A stretch of 5,527 bases of DNA, taken from Campylobacteraceae bacterium (lineage in GTDB: Bacteria; Campylobacterota; Campylobacteria; Campylobacterales; Sulfurovaceae). The position numbers were made by a program, and so were the translations under genes. Each line of letters opens with the position of its first letter. Position 1 is the first letter of the stretch. Of the stretch, positions 1 through 5,259 are shown piece by piece. Below the pieces are notes generated by a model, which saw only the letters and a list, made by a program, of their open reading frames with translations, searched no databases and had not been told where the DNA came from. The stretch spans positions 1 to 5,527 of the forward strand of contig JALSOO010000010.1 of assembly GCA_026986355.1 (NCBI GenBank), read 5' to 3'.

Positions 1-111
1 CTATTTTTTGTACTTCTTATCGAATACTTTTTGATGAGACAAGAGAAGTTAACCGAGTTAAAAAAACATACCAAATTACTTGAAGAGCTTGTTTCACAAG
101 GTCGCTCATGA
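1..111 (+). CDS. C-terminal end of a small membrane protein (partial, starts before the window)
   Basis: Frame 1 is open from the first base to a TGA at 109-111, giving 36 residues. They begin with a hydrophobic stretch (LFFVLLIEYFL), which looks like the end of a membrane segment. A charged, probably helical tail follows (RQEKLTELKKH, then TKLLEELVSQGRS). The stop overlaps the ATG of the next gene in an ATGA arrangement, so the two genes are probably co-transcribed and translationally coupled. One membrane helix followed by a charged cytoplasmic tail is the layout of CcmD-like haem exporter subunits. That similarity is architectural only, and any single-pass protein with a cytosolic tail would fit. 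Identity is unresolved because the N-terminus lies outside the window. Confidence 0.55.
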   Translation, partial: LFFVLLIEYFLMRQEKLTELKKHTKLLEELVSQGRS

Positions 112-647
112 TAGCTTATGCTATTAGCGACCCCTCAACCTTGAATTTTCAGAATTTAAAATCAGATATAAAACGTTTTGCCTCTAAAGCAGATATGATT
201 CTATATCGAGATAAATTAACATTAAACTATAGCCAAAACGCAGAGAAATTTATTGCTGAATCTAAAAAATACCCTTTTTCTAAACTACTCTTGCATAGAG
301 ATTATCAGTTAGCTTATACGCTAAATGCTGATGGTGTTCATCTGACCTCAACACAATTTGATAATATAGAAGAATCAAAACGTTTAGGACTCTTTGTTAT
401 TATAAGTACACACTCTTTAGAAGAGGCTTTAAAGGCTCAAAAGCTAGGTGCAGATATGGTAACGTTTAGTCCTATATTTTCTACTCCCAATAAAGGAGAG
501 CCAAAGGGTATAGAGGAGCTAAATAGAGTAGCATCAATGTTAGATATACCTATCATTGCTTTAGGGGGGATTATTACCGAGAAACATATATCTCTATGTA
601 GAGAGAGTAGAGCAGATGGTTTTGCCTCTATTCGTTGGTTTCTTTAG
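108..647 (+). CDS. ThiE/TenI-family protein, probable thiamine-phosphate synthase (short form)
   Basis: This 179-aa (beta/alpha)8-barrel protein belongs to the ThiE/TenI family. ThiE joins hydroxymethylpyrimidine diphosphate to thiazole phosphate to make thiamine phosphate; TenI is a thiazole tautomerase of the same fold. Visible family motifs are R34-x-K36 near the N-terminus, HRD at 63-65 followed by ADGVHL at 74-79, STH at 100-102, the phosphate-binding loop SPIFSTPNKG at 121-130, and ALGGI at 151-155. The chain ends at GFASIRWFL, soon after the last barrel strand. It is shorter than E. coli ThiE (about 211 aa) and lacks the usual last helix. The ATG overlaps the upstream stop (ATGA), with AAGG at 98-101 as ribosome binding site. 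The 3' end overlaps the convergent gene by 20 bp. The family is clear, but ThiE versus TenI activity cannot be decided from the sequence, so no symbol is given. Confidence 0.85.
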   Translation: MIAYAISDPSTLNFQNLKSDIKRFASKADMILYRDKLTLNYSQNAEKFIAESKKYPFSKLLLHRDYQLAYTLNADGVHLTSTQFDNIEESKRLGLFVIISTHSLEEALKAQKLGADMVTFSPIFSTPNKGEPKGIEELNRVASMLDIPIIALGGIITEKHISLCRESRADGFASIRWFL

Positions 648-945
648 CTTTTAACTTCTCTATTTTTTTTTGGTATGCTTTTACTCTCTCTTCAAATGTC
701 TCTAGTTCTACCTCTTCTTGAATGTTTCTTTTCTCTATCTCTTCTAATCGTTTATTAACTTCTTCTAGTGTTAATACCTTTGATTTAGAATCACTTTGTA
801 CTTGTTCTGATTGAGGTAAGGAAAAAATAGGCTTCTCCTCAATCTTTTTAGACTCTATATTTTTACTTGAATTATTATCTGCATAACTTAAATGAGATAA
901 AATTATTAAGTTAAGCACTATTACGGAAATGTTATACTTATTCAT
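628..945 (-). CDS. small exported coiled-coil protein, function unknown
   Basis: This encodes 105 aa from the ATG at 945-943. Residues 1-22 look like a signal peptide: a short basic start (MNK), a hydrophobic core, and a type I signal peptidase site after SYA-22. The mature part opens with a polar, probably disordered stretch rich in S, N, E and K. From about residue 50 it is a highly charged E/K/R helix with heptad-like spacing, likely a coiled coil, running almost to the end. No enzymatic motif is visible and I do not recognise the family. The reading frame extends to a TTG at 975, but the ATG is preferred because AAAGAG lies 6 nt upstream (952-957 on the plus strand) and the signal peptide then starts at residue 1. 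The gene's 3' end overlaps the ThiE-like gene tail-to-tail by 20 bp. A periplasmic or envelope role is inferred from the signal peptide only. Confidence 0.6.
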   Translation of the reverse strand: MNKYNISVIVLNLIILSHLSYADNNSSKNIESKKIEEKPIFSLPQSEQVQSDSKSKVLTLEEVNKRLEEIEKRNIQEEVELETFEERVKAYQKKIEKLKAKETNE

Positions 946-951
946 ACTAAA

Positions 952-957
952 CTCTTT
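952..957 (-). promoter_or_regulatory. ribosome binding site of the exported coiled-coil gene
   Basis: On the minus strand this reads AAAGAG, 6 nt ahead of the ATG at 945. It decides between this ATG and the in-frame TTG at 975, which has only AT-rich sequence in front of it. Confidence 0.5.
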
Positions 958-971
958 GTATTTTAAATTTT

Positions 972-988
972 CCAACTTTTATAATTGG
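972..988 (-). promoter_or_regulatory. putative -10 element and overlapping dyad for the exported coiled-coil gene
   Basis: The minus strand reads CCAATTATAAAAGTTGG. It contains a -10-like TATAAA (plus-strand positions 978-983) inside an imperfect palindrome with CCAA/TTGG ends. Transcription would start near 970, giving a leader of about 25 nt before the ATG at 945 and placing the alternative TTG at 975 upstream of the transcript. No -35 is recognisable. The dyad might be an operator, but one short imperfect palindrome in AT-rich DNA is weak evidence. Confidence 0.3.
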
Positions 989-1015
989 AATAGTACATTT
1001 TAACATTTTTTATAC

Positions 1016-1058
1016 TTGTTATAAATTTAATCGTAACAATTAAAGTAGTAGTAATTGT
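1016..1058. repeat. pair of overlapping small inverted repeats in the divergent spacer
   Basis: TTGTTA at 1016-1021 is the reverse complement of TAACAA at 1034-1039. ACAATTA at 1036-1042 is the reverse complement of TAATTGT at 1052-1058. The central copy is shared, so three half-sites are spaced about 18 bp apart. They lie between two divergently transcribed genes and upstream of the DedA promoter, as expected for a regulator binding region. Short AT-rich dyads also arise by chance, and no regulator is identified. A second -10-like element with an extended TG (TGTTATAAA, 1017-1025) overlaps the first half-site on the plus strand. Confidence 0.3.
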
Positions 1059-1101
1059 GAAATTAGATTAATAGTAAACCTAACTCTTAAAGAAATAATA
1101 C

Positions 1102-1107
1102 TATAAT
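1102..1107 (+). promoter_or_regulatory. -10 box of the DedA-phosphatase unit
   Basis: A consensus TATAAT lies 24 nt upstream of the TTG start at 1132. Transcription would begin near 1114, leaving a leader of about 18 nt that carries the AAAGG ribosome binding site. No -35 consensus sits 16-18 bp upstream, which is usual for Campylobacterota primary-sigma promoters. Confidence 0.5.
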
Positions 1108-1120
1108 TTTCTAAAAAATT

Positions 1121-1125
1121 AAAGG
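1121..1125 (+). promoter_or_regulatory. ribosome binding site fixing the TTG start of the DedA-like gene
   Basis: AAAGG is followed by a 6-nt spacer and the TTG at 1132-1134. This placement supports the non-ATG start. Confidence 0.55.
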
Positions 1126-1131
1126 TATTTT

Positions 1132-1692
1132 TTGGAAGATACATTAACAAACCTTAGTACGTGGGGCTATTTAGCTTTAGCGTTTTTCTCTTTTGGGGGT
1201 TCTCTTGTCGTTGTAGCTGCTGCAGGAGTTTTATCCTATATGGGAGAGATGAATCTCTTTATTTCACTTTTTATAGCAATAACTTTTAATTTTATAGGAG
1301 ATATGTTTCTATTCTATTTAGGTAAATATCACAAAGAGGATATTAAACCCTATTTTGAAAAGCATAAGCGAAAAATTGCACTTTCTACACTTATTTTACG
1401 AAAATATGGTGTATGGGCGATATTTATTCAAAAATTTCTATATGGAATTAAGACATTAGTTCCTATCTCAATGGCACTCTCTCGATATGATTTTAAAAAG
1501 TTTGGATTTTATAATGCTTTGGCATCACCCTTTTTTGTAGTGATAATTATGTTGAGTGCTTATTATGCAGGAGATAGTATCAAAACACTTTTTGAAAACT
1601 TCAAAGAGTATCCGTGGGTTCCTTTTGTCATTTTAGCATCTATTCTTACTTCTCTATGGTATGGTATGGAACATTTAACAAAAAGGAGATAG
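1132..1692 (+). CDS. DedA-family (VTT-domain) inner membrane protein, divergent
   Basis: This 186-aa multi-pass membrane protein has hydrophobic segments at about 12-34, 41-63, 93-115, 128-147 and 161-178. The DedA/VTT signature is recognisable: G56-D57 followed by FYLGKY at 61-66, then F-I-Q-K-F with G105 and K107, N128 in the segment after the re-entrant region, and AGD at 146-148. DedA proteins are implicated in lipid-carrier and phospholipid translocation and in membrane homeostasis; the substrate here is unknown. Two features depart from classical DedA members. The N-terminal half has no clear E...PGE-type motif, and the re-entrant F-x-x-R-F-x-P-G-x-R signature reads F-I-Q-K-F-L-Y-G-I-K, with both arginines replaced by lysine and proline by tyrosine. 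The TTG start is chosen for its AAAGG site at 1121. The 3' end carries the Shine-Dalgarno of the phosphatase gene, 2 bp downstream. Confidence 0.8.
   Translation: MEDTLTNLSTWGYLALAFFSFGGSLVVVAAAGVLSYMGEMNLFISLFIAITFNFIGDMFLFYLGKYHKEDIKPYFEKHKRKIALSTLILRKYGVWAIFIQKFLYGIKTLVPISMALSRYDFKKFGFYNALASPFFVVIIMLSAYYAGDSIKTLFENFKEYPWVPFVILASILTSLWYGMEHLTKRR
1683..1688 (+). promoter_or_regulatory. ribosome binding site deciding the phosphatase start
   Basis: AAGGAG ends 6 nt before the ATG at 1695, within the last codons of the DedA-like gene. This strong site rules out the further-upstream in-frame ATG at 1614, which would add residues with no family match. Confidence 0.75.
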
Positions 1693-1694
1693 AT

Positions 1695-2288
1695 ATGAGT
1701 CTACCGACAATTATATTGATTCGTCATGGTCAAACACTCTGGAATGCAGAGGGACGATACCAAGGTCAATTAAATTCTGATTTGACAGAGTTGGGTCAAA
1801 AACAGGCTATAGAGAATGGTTTGAAAGTAGCAAAAGCGATTAAGTTAGATAAACCCTTTACTTTTTACTCCTCTCCATTAGGTAGAGCAAAAGAGACATC
1901 ATTAATTATTTGTGATGAGTTAAATTTGGATAGAGGGAACATTATATTTGATAATCGTGTCCAAGAGGTTAGTTATGGTATTTTTGAAGGTAAAACGAAA
2001 GAGTTTTGTAAAGTTGAGTATGAAAAAGAGTTTAAAGCAAGAGAAGATAATAAATGGTCTTATGTTTTAGAGGGTGGAGAGTCTTATGAGATGGTTACTA
2101 AACGCCTCTATAGTTGGCTAGAAGATATTAAAGATAGTGATATAGTTGTTTTGGTGGCACATGCAATGGTTAGTCGTGCATTGCGAGGAATCTATTGCAA
2201 TTACCCTATAGAAAAGATGTTAAAATTAGAACATAAGAATGATATTGTCTTAAAACTTGAAAATAGTCGAGAGTATATAGTTGAGTAA
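1695..2288 (+). CDS. histidine phosphatase superfamily protein (phosphoglycerate mutase-like)
   Basis: This 197-aa cytoplasmic protein belongs to branch 1 of the histidine phosphatase (phosphoglycerate mutase-like) superfamily. R10-H11-G12-Q-T contains the catalytic histidine that is phosphorylated during turnover. SSPLGRAKET at 59-68 supplies the phosphate-binding arginine R64. E91 in QEVSYGIFEG (90-99) is the probable general acid, and H156 in VAHAMVSR is the second active-site histidine. The second motif normally reads S/A-H-G; alanine replaces glycine here. The length fits small phosphatases of the PhoE/CobC type, and the chain lacks the longer insertions of glycolytic dPGM, so phosphatase activity is more likely than mutase. 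The substrate cannot be told. It is cotranscribed with the DedA-like gene (2-bp gap, shared promoter), but a functional link is not shown. Confidence 0.88.
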   Translation: MSLPTIILIRHGQTLWNAEGRYQGQLNSDLTELGQKQAIENGLKVAKAIKLDKPFTFYSSPLGRAKETSLIICDELNLDRGNIIFDNRVQEVSYGIFEGKTKEFCKVEYEKEFKAREDNKWSYVLEGGESYEMVTKRLYSWLEDIKDSDIVVLVAHAMVSRALRGIYCNYPIEKMLKLEHKNDIVLKLENSREYIVE

Positions 2289-2298
2289 AACTCTTTTT
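2269..2298 (+). terminator. weak intrinsic terminator candidate after the phosphatase gene
   Basis: Two mutually exclusive stems end in the same 3' arm. GAGT (2283-2286) can pair with ACTC (2290-2293) around a 3-nt AAA loop, or GAGAGT (2269-2274) with ACTCTT (2290-2295, including one G-U pair). A run of five T follows the short stem at 2294-2298. The stop codon TAA (2286-2288) is inside the structure. The stems are short, so read-through into rpoD is plausible. Confidence 0.35.
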
Positions 2299-2355
2299 AA
2301 ATTACTAAAAATAGATGTTTTAACAATAATTCAATAAAAACTAAAATAATTTGGG

Positions 2356-2361
2356 TATAAT
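2356..2361 (+). promoter_or_regulatory. -10 box of the rpoD promoter
   Basis: A consensus TATAAT is preceded directly by TTTGGG (2350-2355), resembling the promoter style of Campylobacterota. Upstream is a run of A/T tracts (2295-2350) with no TTGACA-like -35. Predicted transcription start is near 2368, giving a leader of about 50 nt. This is the best promoter match in the window and suggests that rpoD has its own transcript. Confidence 0.65.
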
Positions 2362-2404
2362 CCACTCAAATTATGCTTACACCAAACTACCATACTATCT
2401 AAAC

Positions 2405-2410
2405 AAGGAG
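2405..2410 (+). promoter_or_regulatory. ribosome binding site fixing the TTG start of rpoD
   Basis: AAGGAG is separated by 8 nt from the TTG at 2419. There is no ATG in frame nearby; the first in-frame ATG is residue 109, past conserved region 1.2. The 3' half of this site, GAGT (2408-2411), can pair with ACTC (2415-2418) around a CCT loop, a minor structure just before the start codon. Confidence 0.7.
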
Positions 2411-2418
2411 TCCTACTC

Positions 2419-4269
2419 TTGGCTGCAAAAGACATCAATAACAGATTAGACGAACTATTTAAAGCTTCTAAAAAAAATAATTTTCTTACCTTTGAGAATA
2501 TTGCAAAAGAGTTTGAAAAACAACCAACTCTTGTACAATCTCGTAAGATACTTAAATTATCAAAAAATTACAGAGTAGAGCTTGTTAGCTCTTCTGAATA
2601 TGCGAAACATCTCTCTGCTATTGAAAAGAGAAATAGGGCAATAGCTCGTGAAAAACAAGCACTAGATGCCGATGAAGAGGGCTTTGACTTTTTAAAAGAG
2701 AAAGAGCTTTTAGAGTGGAGTCGTTCTGATAGTCCTGTTCGTATGTATCTTCGTGAAATGGGTAAAATTCCTCTTTTAACAAAAGAAGAAGAGATTTTTT
2801 TAAGTCGTGAGATTGAAGCAGGAGAAGATGTTATATTAGATGCTATCTGTTCTGTTCCATATCTTATTGATTATATCTTGAACTATAAAGGTCCTCTGCT
2901 CAATAGAGAACGGCGAGTAAAAGAGCTATTTAAAAGTTTTGAAGATGAGAAAGATACTTCAGATGATAAAGCTGATGAGACAGCTGAAGAGTTAAAATCA
3001 AAAGCACAAAAAGGTGCTGATAAACGTGTAAAACAGGTTGTTTCATCATTTAAAGCATTGGAAAAAGCCAAAAAAGATTGGTTGAAACATCATGATGAGT
3101 TGGAAGTTATTTTAGAGAGTGATGAACCTGATGAAAAAAAACTTCATGAGCAGTTGAAAGTTGCTTTTAAAAAGCAACAAGTTAAAAAAGCATTAATTAA
3201 TTTAGGACCAACATCTAAGCTTATTAATGAACTTGTTAAAGCTATGGAGACAGCACTTAAGAGTGATGATGGTTTTGAGAAAGAGTTAAAAAGATTAGAG
3301 TATAAACTTCCTCTATTTAATGATACGCTAAAAGTTAATCATAAAAAGATATTATCCAATATTTTAAATATGGATAAAGAGGATATTACTGACTCTGTAC
3401 CAGAGACAACTATGGTTAGTACCTATGTTGAGATTAAAAAACTTTTTGAGACACGAGAAGCGAGTAAAGATAGTTTTGACCTAGACCCTGAAAAGTTAGC
3501 TGAAATCTTAGGACAGATACGCCGAGGTAAACGCCGTTCTGAAATAGCAAAAACGAGAATGGCAAAATCAAATTTACGTCTTGTTGTCTCTATTGCAAAG
3601 CGTTATACCAATCGTGGTTTACCATTCTTGGATTTGATTCAAGAGGGGAATATCGGTCTTATGAAGGCTGTTGATAAGTTTGAGTATCAAAAAGGGTATA
3701 AGTTCTCTACCTATGCTACATGGTGGATTCGTCAAGCAATCTCACGAGCTATTGCAGACCAAGCAAGAACAATTCGTATCCCTATTCATATGATTGAGAC
3801 CATTAATAGAATTAACAAAATTATTAGAAAAGGGCTTCAAGAGACAGGAAAAGAGCCTGATTTAGATACTATCGCTAAAGAGGTTGGATTGTCTGTTGAT
3901 AAGGTTAAAAATGTTATCAAGATTACAAAAGAGCCTGTAAGTCTTGAGACTCCAGTAGGAGATGAAGATGATGGACGATTTGGAGATTTTATAGAAGATA
4001 AGACAACCATTAGCCCATCAGATGCAATATTAAAAGATGACCTAAATAATCAGATTGATGAGGTACTTGACCAGTTAAATGAGCGTGAAAAAGCAGTTAT
4101 TCGTATGCGTTTTGGTCTATTAAGTGATGAGAGTGATAGAACACTAGAAGAGATTGGAAAAGAGCTTTCTGTAACAAGAGAACGTGTAAGACAGATAGAA
4201 TCATCTGCTATAAAAAAACTAAAACACCCAAGAGTAGGGCGTAAACTTAAAAATTATATAGAGGGGTAA
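2419..4269 (+). CDS. rpoD: RNA polymerase primary sigma factor (sigma-70, RpoD)
   Basis: This 616-aa primary sigma factor directs core RNA polymerase to housekeeping promoters. Region 1.1-like sequence occupies about residues 1-60. Region 1.2 is at about 103-137 (SPVRMYLREMGK at 105-116). A long, charged non-conserved region spans about 138-370. Region 2.1-2.4 runs from about 381 to 455, including LRLVVSIAKRYTNRG, LIQEGNIGLMKAVDKFEY and the -10 melting/recognition segment YKFSTYATWWIRQA (427-440). Region 3 follows, with the sigma finger near DDGRFGDFIED (517-527). Region 4.2 ends the protein, with its helix-turn-helix at about 574-601 and -35 contact residues R587, E588, R591 and Q592. All essential regions are present, and the length is typical for RpoD. 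The TTG start is supported by AAGGAG at 2405. The gene appears monocistronic with its own promoter, and its stop lies 6 bp from the convergent gene. Confidence 0.97.
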   Translation: MAAKDINNRLDELFKASKKNNFLTFENIAKEFEKQPTLVQSRKILKLSKNYRVELVSSSEYAKHLSAIEKRNRAIAREKQALDADEEGFDFLKEKELLEWSRSDSPVRMYLREMGKIPLLTKEEEIFLSREIEAGEDVILDAICSVPYLIDYILNYKGPLLNRERRVKELFKSFEDEKDTSDDKADETAEELKSKAQKGADKRVKQVVSSFKALEKAKKDWLKHHDELEVILESDEPDEKKLHEQLKVAFKKQQVKKALINLGPTSKLINELVKAMETALKSDDGFEKELKRLEYKLPLFNDTLKVNHKKILSNILNMDKEDITDSVPETTMVSTYVEIKKLFETREASKDSFDLDPEKLAEILGQIRRGKRRSEIAKTRMAKSNLRLVVSIAKRYTNRGLPFLDLIQEGNIGLMKAVDKFEYQKGYKFSTYATWWIRQAISRAIADQARTIRIPIHMIETINRINKIIRKGLQETGKEPDLDTIAKEVGLSVDKVKNVIKITKEPVSLETPVGDEDDGRFGDFIEDKTTISPSDAILKDDLNNQIDEVLDQLNEREKAVIRMRFGLLSDESDRTLEEIGKELSVTRERVRQIESSAIKKLKHPRVGRKLKNYIEG

Positions 4270-4281
4270 AACTCTCTATAT
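4256..4281 (-). terminator. hairpin between convergent rpoD and the minus-strand unit
   Basis: ATATAGAG at 4256-4263 is the exact reverse complement of CTCTATAT at 4274-4281. The stem extends inward by one G-T and one G-C pair, leaving a 6-nt loop. On the minus strand the stem is followed, after two A residues, by TTTTT (from rpoD codons near 4249-4253), which fits an intrinsic terminator for the acyltransferase unit. On the plus strand no immediate T-run follows (GCAAATCGACTG), so it is a weaker terminator for rpoD. It overlaps the stop codons of both genes. Confidence 0.5.
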
Positions 4282-4548
4282 GCAAATCGACTGTTTTAAC
4301 TTCTCTTGATTGAGCTTTTTTATCAATTTTAGAGATAACTTGCTATAACGCTCTTCATCTATATTTAGTTTTTTTAGTAGCTCTTGGGTATTTTTACTGT
4401 TTGCCCAACTATTTAATAGCTTAAACTCTTTTTTTGTAAGTTTTACTTTTAAAACTTTAGCGATTTCATCTTCTTCTTTTAGTGGATTAACTAAAACTCT
4501 TATATGCTTTTCAATCTCATCTCTAAGTGGTGTTGCTTCATCTATCAT
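4276..4548 (-). CDS. small protein with sigma-region-4-like helix-turn-helix, function unknown
   Basis: This 90-aa, charged, soluble protein has no signal peptide or membrane segment. Residues 37-79 start with LTKKEFKLL, similar to the L-x-x-R/K-E opening of sigma region 4. Residues 55-79 can be aligned without gaps to RpoD 577-601 of this window: 9 of 25 positions are identical (including E56, K59, L61, E66, R67, I76, K77, K78, L79), with several conservative changes. In the recognition helix, RpoD R587, R591 and Q592 are replaced by E65, S69 and K70, so ordinary -35 binding seems unlikely. Residues 1-36 have no recognised match. Its ATG follows the acyltransferase stop directly (TAAATG) with only a weak purine-rich site, so translational coupling is likely. 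It could be a DNA-binding protein, a region-4 mimic, or an unrelated helical protein. The similarity was judged by eye only. Confidence 0.6.
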   Translation of the reverse strand: MIDEATPLRDEIEKHIRVLVNPLKEEDEIAKVLKVKLTKKEFKLLNSWANSKNTQELLKKLNIDEERYSKLSLKLIKKLNQEKLKQSICI

Positions 4549-5259
4549 TTATCGTTCTCTTTCATATTTAATATACTCTTCATCTATCTTTTTTTGCATC
4601 TTATCTTGTAGTTTTGGATACCACTCTTTATTATTTTCACTATCTACTTTAAATGTATCCAAATAGGTAATATGAACAGTAGCTGAGTGTGCTGTTTTGT
4701 TGTGTTCATTTAGTAATCGTTTACTATTTGTAATAATAATAGGCTGTATAGATAGATTTAGCTTTTCGGCAATAATGCGTGTACCAGCTTTAAATTTAAG
4801 TAGTTGTTGTTTGTCTGTTCTTGTACCTTCTGGAAAGATAGATATAACTCTTTTGGTCTTTTTAGTCTCTTTTGCATCACGTAGTAGTTTAATAAGACCA
4901 CTTTTATTTTCTCTATCAACCTCTATCATATTAGGTAGTTTTAGTAGATATCCAAACCATGGAGTATCAAAGAGTTGTTTTTTTGCTACCCATCTAAGGT
5001 CGGTATTTTCTGATGCTTCCATAGCGATAATATCTATAATTCCTTGGTGGTTTATGACAAACATATTTGCAGAGTTATCTCTCTTGCCATGAGTAGCGAT
5101 TTTACCTCCAAGAAAGAAGATAATAACACTGTTCCAATAGTGGAGAATATCACTTCTTCTATTTTTAAACAGAATCATTAGTGGAACCATAATCACTGCT
5201 GATATAAATGAGATTGTAAATGCTCCATAGTAGAATCTAATTGTCGCAAATATCTTCAT
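4549..5259 (-). CDS. plsC: 1-acyl-sn-glycerol-3-phosphate acyltransferase (PlsC-type)
   Basis: This 236-aa membrane-associated acyltransferase is predicted to transfer an acyl chain to lysophosphatidic acid to form phosphatidic acid, the second acylation in phospholipid synthesis. An N-terminal hydrophobic region (about 12-31) and a second short one (44-52) anchor it. The four family motifs are present in order. Motif I is N70-H71-QGII-D76 (H-x4-D, the catalytic pair; glycine occupies the position often taken by serine). Motif II is LPNMIEVDR at 108-116. Motif III is FPEGTRT at 142-148. Motif IV is IQPIII at 171-176. The length matches PlsC. The start ATG lies inside the end of the preceding SH3-protein gene (23-nt overlap), with AGGA about 9 nt upstream in that gene. 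The downstream HTH gene begins directly after the stop. Another lysophospholipid acyltransferase of this superfamily is possible, but PlsC is the simplest call. Confidence 0.88.
   Translation of the reverse strand: MKIFATIRFYYGAFTISFISAVIMVPLMILFKNRRSDILHYWNSVIIFFLGGKIATHGKRDNSANMFVINHQGIIDIIAMEASENTDLRWVAKKQLFDTPWFGYLLKLPNMIEVDRENKSGLIKLLRDAKETKKTKRVISIFPEGTRTDKQQLLKFKAGTRIIAEKLNLSIQPIIITNSKRLLNEHNKTAHSATVHITYLDTFKVDSENNKEWYPKLQDKMQKKIDEEYIKYERER

Noticed and set aside
591..604. Palindrome TCTCTA-TG-TAGAGA inside the ThiE-like gene
   Set aside because: The 2-nt loop is too tight for a full hairpin, no T-run follows, and it lies in coding sequence before the last codons. Probably chance.
660..670. 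T-rich run after the ThiE-like gene as a terminator
   Set aside because: The T-run is not preceded by a convincing GC-containing stem and lies in the coding sequence of the convergent gene (Lys codons).
946..975. TTG-started extension of the exported coiled-coil protein
   Set aside because: There is no Shine-Dalgarno ahead of the TTG; the ATG at 945 has AAAGAG and places the signal peptide at the very N-terminus.
1614..1694. Upstream ATG extension of the phosphatase gene
   Set aside because: It overlaps the DedA-like gene, adds residues without family match before the RHG motif, and lacks a good ribosome binding site, whereas the ATG at 1695 has AAGGAG at ideal spacing.
2883..3071. 62-aa minus-strand open frame inside rpoD
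   Set aside because: It lies wholly within the well-supported rpoD coding region, is rich in Ser/Phe as expected for the antisense of Glu/Lys codons, and has no family features.
4697..5092. 131-aa plus-strand open frame opposite plsC
   Set aside because: It is antisense to the conserved PlsC motifs; its hydrophobic, Ser-rich composition is the usual shadow of a coding strand in this base composition.
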